From assembly GCA_046259385.1 (NCBI GenBank), contig JBJYWI010000082.1:1-9404 (forward strand): a DNA stretch of 9,404 nt, given 5' to 3'. The number at the start of each line of letters is the position of its first letter. Within the stretch, counting starts at the first letter, position 1. Below the pieces are notes generated by a model. That model was not told where the DNA came from, made no database searches, and worked only from the letters and a program-made list of their open reading frames with translations. The translations under genes were made by a program, and so were the position numbers. Below, piece by piece: positions 1 to 6,907 of this stretch. The stretch comes from CAVWDI01 sp046259385 (lineage in GTDB: Bacteria; Chloroflexota; Anaerolineae; Anaerolineales; UBA4823).

Positions 1-55
1 AACCCCTGACCTCCTCAGTGCGATTGAGGCGCGCTCCCAACTGCGCTACAGGCCC
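1..55 (-). tRNA. tRNA-Ala (anticodon CGC), 3' part cut by the window edge
   Basis: Read on the minus strand from 55 downwards, the first 55 nt of a tRNA fold cleanly. The acceptor 5' strand is GGGCCTG, followed by T8 and A9. The D stem is GCGC/GCGC around AGTTGGGA. The anticodon stem is CCTCA/TGAGG with a 7-nt loop ATCGCAC, placing anticodon CGC at 22-20, and the variable loop is AGGTC. The T arm has only begun (AGGGG, TT) when the window ends, so the T loop, acceptor 3' strand and CCA are not seen. CGC reads alanine codon GCG. G3 is compatible with the G3:U70 alanine identity pair, but position 70 is outside the window. The gene lies 88 bp downstream of the PhnD-like gene and has its own promoter. 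Confidence 0.93.
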
Positions 56-72
56 AAAAAATATTTTCCTGC

Positions 73-101
73 ATTTTATCGGATGGATTTTTGGCTGTCA
101 A
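73..101 (-). promoter_or_regulatory. Sigma-70-type promoter of the tRNA-Ala gene
   Basis: On the minus strand, TTGACA (101-96) is a perfect -35 box. A 17-nt spacer follows, then TAAAAT (78-73), a 5/6 match to the -10 consensus. Transcription would start near 66, giving a leader of about 10 nt before the mature 5' end at 55. This is the best promoter in the window. It implies the tRNA is expressed independently of the transporter operon that ends at 144. Confidence 0.85.
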
Positions 102-143
102 GAAAATTGATTTTATTTTCGATCAGGATTTGTGAGTGGATAG

Positions 144-944
144 TCAACGCAGTTCCGTAAAACCCACCCTTTCGCATGCAGCCCTCATCCTGCGGATATC
201 CTCATACGAGCTGTCATCGACGGCTGCAAAACTCTTGATTAATCCGAAATCCAGCATCCGGCGCGCAGCCGGATCATGTTCGATTTCCAGGAGTATTGAT
301 TGGATATCCTCCTGCAGGGATTTGTCCAGGTTTTTATTGACCACTACCGGTTGGATTGTTGATGGTCCCAGCGTGTCGATTATTTTTATTTTTCCCCCGA
401 GCCCTTTCTGCTCGCGCAATTCCACCTCCAGCAGCTGCGAATCGATTGCGGATGCATCAACCTCGCCGTCAACGACCATTTGAATAGATTTCTGGTGGAA
501 ACCCGATTTGATTACTTCCCCGAAAAATCCTTCCGTTTTTCCCATGTTCACCAACGTATACAGCGTGATGCCGTAACCGGACTGGGACTCGGTCTCGTTG
601 TAAGCCCACTTCACTCCCCCCAGGTCCTCGAAACTTTTTGCGGGCGAAACGGTTCTCACGATCACATCCGAATAATAAATCGGTCTGTCCTGGTACCGTT
701 CTCCCTTCAGTACAGGTGCCGCGATCGGTTCAAGCAGATCCGGGTTCATGTTCGAGATCAAGACATAAGGCAGTCCGCACACAAAACTAACATCCGCCTC
801 GCCCCTCTGCAGCTGGGCATACGATCTGCCCATCACAAATTCTGATCTTATCCCCAATTTTCTGGAAACATAACCTGTCAGGTAACTGTAAACCGGATAC
901 AGTTTCGGCGCCAGGTATGTCATAAAGCGAAAGCATTTAACCAT
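144..944 (-). CDS. PhnD-like phosphate/phosphonate-type solute-binding protein without a visible signal peptide
   Basis: This 266-residue protein resembles the PhnD/phosphite-phosphonate periplasmic binding family (SsuA/transferrin-like type II fold). Family-like stretches are FMTYLAPKLYPVY near the N-terminus (7-19), GEADVSFVCGLPYV (48-61), YYSDVIVR (90-97), NETESQSGYG (116-125), and GFHQKSIQMVVDGEVDASAIDS (about 148-169), where the family has a ligand-lining H/S segment and a DAxAIDS motif. The ATG at 944 is the most upstream start possible, because TAA is the codon just before it. The protein therefore begins directly with the first beta strand and shows no signal peptide or lipobox. It is the last gene of the transporter operon, 17 bp after the DppB-like gene, with no clear Shine-Dalgarno, so coupled translation is likely. 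It stops at TGA (146-144), and no good terminator follows. The family call is firm; ligand and location are unknown. Confidence 0.85.
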   Translation of the reverse strand: MVKCFRFMTYLAPKLYPVYSYLTGYVSRKLGIRSEFVMGRSYAQLQRGEADVSFVCGLPYVLISNMNPDLLEPIAAPVLKGERYQDRPIYYSDVIVRTVSPAKSFEDLGGVKWAYNETESQSGYGITLYTLVNMGKTEGFFGEVIKSGFHQKSIQMVVDGEVDASAIDSQLLEVELREQKGLGGKIKIIDTLGPSTIQPVVVNKNLDKSLQEDIQSILLEIEHDPAARRMLDFGLIKSFAAVDDSSYEDIRRMRAACERVGFTELR

Positions 945-961
945 TTATTTCACAATGTCGA

Positions 962-1909
962 TTATCCGCCAAACCGTATGCGGGGGTTCAGGTAAGCGTA
1001 GAGTATATCAGCAAACAGGTTCGCAGCTGCAAACACCAGAACTGTTATCAGCGCGATCGCCTGCATTAAAGGAATGTCCCTGCGGTCAATCGCGAATATC
1101 AGCAGTCTGCCCAAACCCGGGTAATTAAAAACATTCTCGATAACGATCAATCCGCTTATCAACCACCCGATACTGATTGCGATTACCGTAATTGTTGGCA
1201 GGAGCGAATTCCTCAGGACATGATTAAAAATCACCCTTCTTCGCGATATCCCTTTCAATTCCGCCGTTCTCACATAAGCCTTCTTTAACTCCTCCACAAC
1301 TCCCGCCCTGGTCAATCTTGTAATATAGGCAAGCAATACCAGTGTGGCTGTGAGCGCCGGTAATATCAGCATCGGCAGCGCTTCAAAAAAAGAAGTCCCC
1401 GGGCGGATTGAAGAATTTGCCGGCAGCAGCCGCAGGCGGAATGAGAAGATTTGGATTAATACCAATCCGGTGACAAATTCAGGCAACCCGACTACTGAGA
1501 GGGTACTTATGCTTATAACGTTGTCCGTGGATTTATTTTCATTTAACCCGGCTGCGACGCCAAGAATAACGGATATCGGAACTGCTATGACCAGAGTTAT
1601 TCCCGCCAACATCATTGAATTCCTGAATCTATCCATCACCAGCGGCTGTATCGCGGTATTCGTGCTGAAGGATATCCCCCAGTCTCCTGACAGGAAATTA
1701 ACCAGCCACCTTAAATATTGGACCGGGAGCGGGTCGTTCAATCCTAATTTTATCCTGAGCGCTTCAAGCTGCGCCTCGCCCGCCTCCCTTCCCAGAATTA
1801 CCCTGGCGACATCCCCCGGCAGGTACTGCGTGATTACGAACACAATTAAAGAAGTAAACAGCAGCGTGGAGATTAAAAAGATAAACCGGCGGAGTAAATA
1901 TTTAGCCAT
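962..1909 (-). CDS. ABC transporter permease, DppB/OppB-like (binding-protein-dependent transport inner membrane component)
   Basis: This 315-residue inner-membrane permease of the peptide/nickel importer family has the usual length. It starts with MAKYLLRRF and a first membrane helix at about 8-28. A periplasmic segment contains the family stretch GDWGISFST (75-83). Several more hydrophobic helices follow, and a cytoplasmic EAA loop at about 212-240 (YVRTAELKGISRRRVIF, then LRNSLLPTI) docks onto the ATPase. The C-terminal signature ENVFNYPGLG is at 258-267, with a final helix at about 285-305. The ATG at 1909 lies 8 bp after the stop of the ATPase gene and lacks a strong Shine-Dalgarno, which fits translational coupling. 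Its partner is the DppC-like permease, which unusually lies two genes upstream rather than next to it. Substrate cannot be told from the permease. Confidence 0.95.
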   Translation of the reverse strand: MAKYLLRRFIFLISTLLFTSLIVFVITQYLPGDVARVILGREAGEAQLEALRIKLGLNDPLPVQYLRWLVNFLSGDWGISFSTNTAIQPLVMDRFRNSMMLAGITLVIAVPISVILGVAAGLNENKSTDNVISISTLSVVGLPEFVTGLVLIQIFSFRLRLLPANSSIRPGTSFFEALPMLILPALTATLVLLAYITRLTRAGVVEELKKAYVRTAELKGISRRRVIFNHVLRNSLLPTITVIAISIGWLISGLIVIENVFNYPGLGRLLIFAIDRRDIPLMQAIALITVLVFAAANLFADILYAYLNPRIRFGG

Positions 1910-1917
1910 CAGATAAG

Positions 1918-4074
1918 TCAGTCGTTTATTCCAGAGATCTCTTCCTTCTGATCGATCAACACGTCCTGGGTTTTTTCTAACTCCTCCAGCGGTATATGGC
2001 AGAAATACCTGTTTCCATGTTGGTCAAACTGCCATTCAGGCTTCCGGGTTTCACAGATCTCTCCCAGTACTCTCGGGCATCTGTTGTTGAACGGGCATCC
2101 GCGAAATTCACTTAAAGGGCTGGGTAGGTCGCCTACCAGGCGGATCCTGTGTTTTCTGATCGAAGGGTCCGGGACAGGAACTGCGGACAGCAGCGCTTCT
2201 GTGTATGGATGGTAAGGTGGTTTGAATAATTCCTCAATCCGAGTTACCTCCATTAAATAACCCAAATAGATCACAGCCACGATATCCGCCATGTAACCGA
2301 TGACCGCCAGGTTGTGCGATATGAATAGATACGAATTTCCGGTTTTTACCTGTTGTTGGTCCAATAAATTTAATACAGCTGCCTGGACTGAGACATCCAG
2401 TGATGATACTGGTTCATCGACAATTAACAGGCTGGGATTGGATGCAAATGAGCGCGCCAGCGCAACCCGCTGTTTCTCTCCCCCGCTCAGCTGGTGAGGC
2501 ATTTTGTGAACGGTTTCAACCGATAGTTGCACCGCTTCTAACAACCGTTTTGCTTTTTCCCCGGCTTCATCACGATTTATCGAAAGCAGCCGCTGGATGG
2601 GAATCCGCAGCGAAGTACCAACCCGTAAATGCGGGTTTAATGCTTCGTCAGGGTTTTGAAACACAATCTGCAGATCTTTTATTGTTTCAAGATCGCGTTC
2701 GGACAGTTTTACCGGCAGGACCTCGCCTGAGAATTCGACCTCGCCTTCCGTAAGATGCTCAAGCCCCATGATGCCACGCCCAAGAGTTGTTTTACCGCTG
2801 CCGCTTTCGCCAACAAGACCAACAGTCATCCCTCCCAGGACAGATAAGTTGAATCCTTTCACAGCTTTTACAGACGAAGGAGGATGCCCGCTAAGTAAAT
2901 CCGCGATAGAGCGCTGGGTTTCGAAGTGAACACTGACATTTTTTAAGTCAAGCAAGATCTGGGTATTTTCATGAACCGGTTTTGAAAATGGTTTTTCTAT
3001 GCTGTCCTCAGGTTTCGAAGAGGAAAATTCCGCACTTCCAATCAGCCCTTTTTCGATTTCTTCCCAGCGGTGGCATCTTACGCTGCGGCAGTTATTTATT
3101 TTTGTGAGCTCCGGAGCTGACGAGCAAATATCTAGCGCAATTGGACATCGCGGCGCGAATACACATCCATCAGGTCGGGCGCCCAGAGGAGGTATTTGAC
3201 CTGGAATGGAAAACAGTTTTGCTTCTCGCCTAGTTGCACCAAGATTGGGGATGCTGGCTAGTAAACCCATCGTGTAAGGGTGTAAAGGTTTCTGAAAAAT
3301 CTCTTCAATAGGTCCATCTTCTACGAGGTCACCGGCATATAAAACCGCAATCCGGTCACAAAACTGGGCTACAACACCCATATTATGAGTGACATATAAT
3401 GCTGATGCATCGGAACTTGCTATTTCTTCCTGTAATAGATCGAGAATGGATGCTTCAGTGGTTACATCCAGAGCCGTTGTCGGCTCATCCAGAATTAAAA
3501 GATCTGGATTTAAACTCAGCGCCATAGCGATTAAGACTCGCTGCTGCATTCCGCCGCTTATTTGGTACGGATATGTTTTTACCACCCTTTCTGGATCTGT
3601 GATATTAACCCTGGCAAGCAACGATAAGGCCTTTGATCGGACTTCACTATCATGATTTCCATTTTTACTTGCAAGAATTTCCGCGATCTGGTCTCCAATT
3701 CGCATGGAAGGGTTTAAAGAAGCTTGTGGATTCTGGGGTACAAGACTGACCTCGGATCCCCACACTCTTCTTAATTGTGATTTTGAGAAATTTAAAATAT
3801 TTTCACCATTAAGTTCGATCCTCCCTCCGCGCACAAAACCATCCTCCCCCAGATAATTCAGTATTGCAAGTGCAATTGTCGTTTTCCCTGAACCGCTTTC
3901 CCCTACCAAACCGTATTTTTGTCCGGATTCGATCTCCAATGAAAAATCCCGCACAGCATCAAGAATTTCATTCCTTTGTCTATACGCAACTGTCAATTCT
4001 GAAATTCGCAGGACCAATCTTTTAGTTCGTTCTATATTCTTATTCATGCTCTTGATAAAGGATTGCAATTCCAA
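1918..4074 (-). CDS. Fused double ATPase of peptide/nickel-type ABC importer (DppD-DppF fusion)
   Basis: One 718-residue cytoplasmic polypeptide carries two complete ABC ATPase domains. Domain 1 has Walker A GESGSGKT (58-65), Q-loop Q114, signature ISGGMQQ (172-178), Walker B LLILDEP (192-198) and switch H230. Domain 2 has GESGSGKT (422-429), Q473, LSGGEKQ (529-535), IVDEP (551-555) and H587. Both ATP sites therefore look competent. Each half ends in an oligopeptide-transporter C-terminal extension with a cysteine set: C304, C310, C317, C329/C334 in the first and C660, C666, C674, C692 in the second. Similar cysteines bind a 4Fe-4S cluster in some characterised OppD/DppD proteins; binding here is inference. 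The start used is TTG at 4074, abutting the TGA of the DppC-like gene, with AGGA 7 nt upstream (4085-4082). An in-frame ATG at 4047 (codon 10) is the alternative and has only a poor Shine-Dalgarno. Confidence 0.95.
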   Translation of the reverse strand: MELQSFIKSMNKNIERTKRLVLRISELTVAYRQRNEILDAVRDFSLEIESGQKYGLVGESGSGKTTIALAILNYLGEDGFVRGGRIELNGENILNFSKSQLRRVWGSEVSLVPQNPQASLNPSMRIGDQIAEILASKNGNHDSEVRSKALSLLARVNITDPERVVKTYPYQISGGMQQRVLIAMALSLNPDLLILDEPTTALDVTTEASILDLLQEEIASSDASALYVTHNMGVVAQFCDRIAVLYAGDLVEDGPIEEIFQKPLHPYTMGLLASIPNLGATRREAKLFSIPGQIPPLGARPDGCVFAPRCPIALDICSSAPELTKINNCRSVRCHRWEEIEKGLIGSAEFSSSKPEDSIEKPFSKPVHENTQILLDLKNVSVHFETQRSIADLLSGHPPSSVKAVKGFNLSVLGGMTVGLVGESGSGKTTLGRGIMGLEHLTEGEVEFSGEVLPVKLSERDLETIKDLQIVFQNPDEALNPHLRVGTSLRIPIQRLLSINRDEAGEKAKRLLEAVQLSVETVHKMPHQLSGGEKQRVALARSFASNPSLLIVDEPVSSLDVSVQAAVLNLLDQQQVKTGNSYLFISHNLAVIGYMADIVAVIYLGYLMEVTRIEELFKPPYHPYTEALLSAVPVPDPSIRKHRIRLVGDLPSPLSEFRGCPFNNRCPRVLGEICETRKPEWQFDQHGNRYFCHIPLEELEKTQDVLIDQKEEISGIND

Positions 4075-4920
4075 TCACGAATCCTGTAAAACGCGCTTTA
4101 TCCCATCAGACAGTAAATTCACGGATATGACTACCAAGGCGATCGCCCCGGCAGGGAAATACATTGCCCAGGGAATCTGGCTGACATGCGTGCGCGCTTC
4201 TTTCACCATCAATCCCCAGTCGGGATTCGGGGGCTGAACCCCCAACCCAAGGAAACCAAGCGAGGCTACCAGAAAAATTGCGTAGGAAAATCGAAGCGCG
4301 GCTTCAACAGCTAATGCTGGAATTGTTGAAGGAAATATCTCCCGTAATAAAACAGCAATTTTGGGTTCGCCCTGAACACGGGAGATTTCCACATAACCGA
4401 GAGATCTAACAGATAGAACAACACTGCGTACAACACGCGCAACTATCGGGGTGTAAACAATTACAATCACAATCAGGACACCGTTGCGCGAGGCTCCCAT
4501 TGTCCCGAGAATAAGCAGCGCTAAAAGAACTGCCGGCAGAGCTAGGAGACTGTCAAACAAGCGCATTACCCCCTCATCAAACCATGATCCCAGGTAACCG
4601 CTCAACAAACCAATACAAGTTCCAAAGAACACCGCCAGCAGGGTGCCGAACCCGGCTAAAGCAAGGATATCCTTCGCACCAAGGATGACCCGGCTGAATA
4701 CATCCCGGCCCAGATTGTCTGTTCCGAACCAGTGCTCTGGAGAAGGAGGCTGGCGCGCTTCCTGGCTGATTTGTTCGTTGGCGCCGTAAGGAGCTATGTA
4801 TTGACCAAACAGCGCTGCAAAACAAAAGAGTATGAATACCGTAGAACCAATGGCTGAATAAGGTCGATTGTAGAGACTCTTGAATATTAAATATAGCCGA
4901 TTCGAAGAGACTCCTGTCAA
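4075..4920 (-). CDS. ABC transporter permease, DppC/OppC-like
   Basis: This permease of about 281 residues belongs to the peptide/nickel importer family. It has an N-terminal cytoplasmic stretch, a first helix at about 22-42, the family hallmark HWFGTDNLGRDVFSRVI (63-79), more membrane helices, and the C-terminal hallmark FLGLGVQPPNPDWGLMV (223-239). The EAA loop at about 176-200 reads YVEISRVQGEPKIAVLLREI, so the usual E-A-A core is E-I-S and the following G-A is G-E-P; this is divergent but still recognisable. No ATG or GTG can serve as start. The TTG at 4920 is the only conventional candidate, yet the one good Shine-Dalgarno (AGGAG, 4945-4941) is 20 nt away from it. That AGGAG is 8 nt from an in-frame ATA (4932-4930), which would add four residues. 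The gene ends flush against the ATPase start. The family call is firm; the start is uncertain. Confidence 0.94.
   Translation of the reverse strand: MTGVSSNRLYLIFKSLYNRPYSAIGSTVFILFCFAALFGQYIAPYGANEQISQEARQPPSPEHWFGTDNLGRDVFSRVILGAKDILALAGFGTLLAVFFGTCIGLLSGYLGSWFDEGVMRLFDSLLALPAVLLALLILGTMGASRNGVLIVIVIVYTPIVARVVRSVVLSVRSLGYVEISRVQGEPKIAVLLREIFPSTIPALAVEAALRFSYAIFLVASLGFLGLGVQPPNPDWGLMVKEARTHVSQIPWAMYFPAGAIALVVISVNLLSDGIKRVLQDS
4082..4085 (-). promoter_or_regulatory. Shine-Dalgarno supporting the TTG start of the fused ATPase gene
   Basis: AGGA lies 7 nt before TTG (4074-4072), inside the last codons of the DppC-like gene, and the TGA of that gene directly precedes the TTG. This favours TTG over the ATG at 4047, whose upstream bases (AAGAGC) offer a weaker and closer match. 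The site is short, so the choice is not certain. Confidence 0.5.
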
Positions 4921-4924
4921 AAGA

Positions 4925-4966
4925 TTATTTATTAATCACTCTCCTGTTTGATTTACCAAAAGTCAT
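4925..4966 (-). CDS. Possible 13-codon leader peptide upstream of the DppC-like gene
   Basis: The reading frame ATG (4966-4964) to TAA (4927-4925) would encode MTFGKSNRRVINK. It ends 4 nt before the TTG start at 4920, in a different frame, and it contains the AGGAG Shine-Dalgarno (4945-4941). A ribosome finishing this frame would be released next to the poorly placed TTG, so a coupling role is conceivable. There is no strong Shine-Dalgarno before its own ATG, and an ORF this short is easily a chance occurrence. Confidence 0.2.
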   Translation of the reverse strand: MTFGKSNRRVINK

Positions 4967-5045
4967 GTTCTTACAATTTGTCAATGAGTAAATCAAGCCG
5001 CTGTCCAACTTGCAGATAATTCCCTAAAATTTTCTCACATTAAAC

Positions 5046-5097
5046 AAATTCTTCTCCCATAAAATTTTCCATCTCGTAAATTCTGGAAGAAGAATTT
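5046..5097 (-). repeat. Overlapping inverted repeats able to form alternative hairpins
   Basis: AAATTCTTCT (5046-5055) and AGAAGAATTT (5088-5097) are a perfect 10-bp inverted repeat with a 32-nt loop. The same right arm also pairs over 7 bp with AAATTCT (5078-5084) across a 6-nt loop. In minus-strand RNA the two pairings exclude each other. The arms are AT-rich and no T tract follows, so these are not ordinary terminators. Chance in low-complexity sequence is a real possibility. Confidence 0.4.
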
Positions 5098-5206
5098 TAA
5101 TGTACAACTTTTACTGATTTTCTTTTTTTCTCTTTCTTTCCGGCTTGAAACCATCCATTTGATAGTAAATGTTTTTTATACCTAAATTCCCCTTTAATTA
5201 TTGGTA

Positions 5207-6739
5207 TCACCGTTTACTGATTGTTCGAAAATCAGTCCTGCCCGCAAACGGTTTTAATTCAAAGCCAGTGAACTCATTGTTCAGCGCGGCAAATTGGGCA
5301 AAGAAATACGGAATAATTACCGGACCTCGTTCTAACATAAGTTTTTGGATCTCGGCATAGGCATCTTTACGTTCATCTTCATCCATAGTGGTACCGGCGA
5401 TCCGGGCAAGGTTATCAAACTCCTCATCACAGAAGTGAGATTCATTCCACTTGGCATCACAAACCAGCATAACATCCAGATAGAACTGCGGGTACGGCCT
5501 GGAACCCCAGCCTGTTATACCCAGCGGCACTTCCAGCCAGCCGTCCTCGCCGTAATAAACACTCTCTGGTTCCACAAGGACATCCAGTTCAACGCCAGCC
5601 TGCTCCCATTGATCTTTCAATACTGCAGCAAGGTCCGGTCTCCCCCCAGTATCAGGCGTATGTATTTCCAGAGACAGTCCATCCCCATAACCCGCTTCAG
5701 TGAGCAGTACTTTTGCCGCTTCAACATCCCTTTGAGGTAGTGGTGTCTCTGCGGAATAATAGCTTTTATACATAGGGCCAATAGGACTGTCTCGTCCAAC
5801 CGCCCCATATCCTTGCTGAACCAGGTTTAAAATTGCCTTCCGGTCAGTCGCTAATTTCAGCGCCCGGATCACTTTTGGGTTGTTTCCGGGTTCCTGATCT
5901 GAACGAAGTCTTACCAAATCGAATCCGTTGGTAGGTATATCGATTGTGTTTATCCCTGATTCATCCTTTAAATCTTCATATAACGATGTTGACATCCGCA
6001 TGACCAGGTCAACCTGACCGCTTTTAAGAGCATCTACAGATGCATTTTCATCCGGGAAGAAAATGATCTCCAAATTCTTTATTTCTGGGAGACCTTCTAC
6101 CCAGTAATCAGGATTGGCTTTTAGCACAATGCGGTCTTCTGGATTGTAACTATCTACAACAAACGGTCCTGTTCCATTTAATTGGCTGGTGTCTTCTGAA
6201 TTTGATTTCAAGATAAGTGCATGATTGTCGCTCAAGTCATAAAGAAAAAATGGGTTGGGTTCGTTCAATTCGAAAACAACCTCCAATTCCCCATTCGCCT
6301 TTATATCTTTTATATTCTCATAAAGATCACTAGTAGGAAACTCAGCCTGCGGATCGCGTAATCTGTCGAAAGTCCAAACGATATCCTCCGCACTTAAGGC
6401 GCTTCCATCGTGAAATCGAACCCCTTCCTCAATTGTAAATGTATACCTCTTGCCATCTTCACTGACAGTCCAATCCCAGGCAAGGCGGGGAATTACATTA
6501 TTTTGGGCATCAATGTCAATTAAATAATCGAACACATGGTTAGCAACCAGGACTTCACTGTCAGAGGAAATCAATGCCGGATCGGTTTGAACAATTGGCT
6601 GCATTGCGACTCGAAAAACCTCTTCCGATGAATCAACTGTTTGAGGAACCTGAGTACAAGCCTGAGCGAATACACCCATAAGTACAATCAATACTACAAA
6701 ACTCAATTCCAGATTTCCAACAGTTTTTTTAATAAACAT
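5207..6739 (-). CDS. ABC transporter substrate-binding protein, family 5 (peptide/opine/nickel type), putative lipoprotein
   Basis: This 510-residue extracytoplasmic binding protein of the SBP_bac_5 (cluster C) family is typical in length. It has a short basic N-terminus, a hydrophobic stretch at about 12-25, and Cys28 in the context FAQAC. This looks like a lipoprotein signal, although Gln at the residue before Ala27 departs from the usual lipobox. The mature protein starts with a low-complexity linker. Family stretches are PIVQTDPAL (48-56), YTFTIEEGVRFHDG (99-112), which is the hallmark of the family, then AEDIVWTFDRL (117-127) and, further on, the conserved NGTGPFVVDSY region. The ATG at 6739 has a strong Shine-Dalgarno, TGGAGGG (6750-6744). 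It should deliver ligand to the permeases encoded downstream, despite a 286-bp gap. Family members bind peptides, sugars, opines, nickel chelates and other ligands, so specificity is unassigned. Confidence 0.95.
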   Translation of the reverse strand: MFIKKTVGNLELSFVVLIVLMGVFAQACTQVPQTVDSSEEVFRVAMQPIVQTDPALISSDSEVLVANHVFDYLIDIDAQNNVIPRLAWDWTVSEDGKRYTFTIEEGVRFHDGSALSAEDIVWTFDRLRDPQAEFPTSDLYENIKDIKANGELEVVFELNEPNPFFLYDLSDNHALILKSNSEDTSQLNGTGPFVVDSYNPEDRIVLKANPDYWVEGLPEIKNLEIIFFPDENASVDALKSGQVDLVMRMSTSLYEDLKDESGINTIDIPTNGFDLVRLRSDQEPGNNPKVIRALKLATDRKAILNLVQQGYGAVGRDSPIGPMYKSYYSAETPLPQRDVEAAKVLLTEAGYGDGLSLEIHTPDTGGRPDLAAVLKDQWEQAGVELDVLVEPESVYYGEDGWLEVPLGITGWGSRPYPQFYLDVMLVCDAKWNESHFCDEEFDNLARIAGTTMDEDERKDAYAEIQKLMLERGPVIIPYFFAQFAALNNEFTGFELKPFAGRTDFRTISKR

Positions 6740-6743
6740 CTAT

Positions 6744-6750
6744 CCCTCCA
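6744..6750 (-). promoter_or_regulatory. Strong ribosome binding site of the family-5 binding-protein gene
   Basis: TGGAGGG lies 4 nt before the ATG at 6739. It is one of the two best Shine-Dalgarno matches in the window and contrasts with the weak or absent sites at the downstream transporter genes. This fits the usual need for more binding protein than membrane complex. Confidence 0.75.
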
Positions 6751-6872
6751 ACAGATCTGATTGTTTTACTATTTCACTTTTTAGAACTTTTTCAGCGATC
6801 CTCATTTTTCTCATAAAGCGAGCTGGTAAATAATAATGCATCAAGCATTCAAATGATCAAGAGAAATTTACT

Positions 6873-6899
6873 TTTGTATCAATCACAAATCTTGTCCAA
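6873..6899 (-). promoter_or_regulatory. Weak candidate promoter for the transporter locus
   Basis: In the 168-bp gap before the binding-protein gene, the minus strand has TTGGAC (6899-6894), a 15-nt spacer and an extended -10-like TGA-TACAAA (TACAAA at 6878-6873). The spacer is short and both boxes are imperfect, so this is only the best of several poor candidates. No hairpin-plus-T-tract terminator is visible in this gap, so read-through from the LON-domain gene cannot be excluded. Confidence 0.25.
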
Positions 6900-6907
6900 T
6901 ACCAAAA

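Larger units (their letters stand above)
4921..5206. other. AT-rich gap between the binding-protein gene and the packed permease/ATPase block
   Basis: These 286 bp hold no convincing gene and no rho-independent terminator for the upstream gene, so read-through from the binding-protein gene is plausible. Contents on the minus strand are a 24-nt uninterrupted purine run (5141-5118), a set of overlapping inverted repeats (5046-5055, 5078-5084 and 5088-5097), a lone TTGACA (4984-4979) with no matching -10 box at usable distance, and the AGGAG site (4945-4941) before the DppC-like gene. Confidence 0.6.

Noticed and set aside
102..120. AT-rich inverted repeat GAAAAT/ATTTTC as a terminator of the PhnD-like gene
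   Set aside because: The stem is six mostly A-T pairs and is followed on the minus strand by TTGACAGCC, the tRNA promoter -35 region, rather than a T tract.
136..483. Plus-strand open frames inside the transporter genes, for example 136-483, 480-845 and 1344-1916
   Set aside because: They lie fully antisense to well-recognised genes, encode no recognisable domain and have low-complexity or arginine/serine-rich translations typical of shadow frames.
1..944. tRNA-Ala as an integration site, with the transporter locus as a mobile island
   Set aside because: No integrase, no repeat of the tRNA 3' end and no other mobile-element gene is visible. The genes abut the 5' side of the tRNA, not the 3' side normally used for integration.
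4956..4984. TTGACA at 4984-4979 as a promoter of the permease/ATPase block
   Set aside because: The -35 match is perfect, but 17 nt downstream the sequence is TTTTGG and no acceptable -10 box occurs at 15-19 nt, so a single box was not called a promoter.
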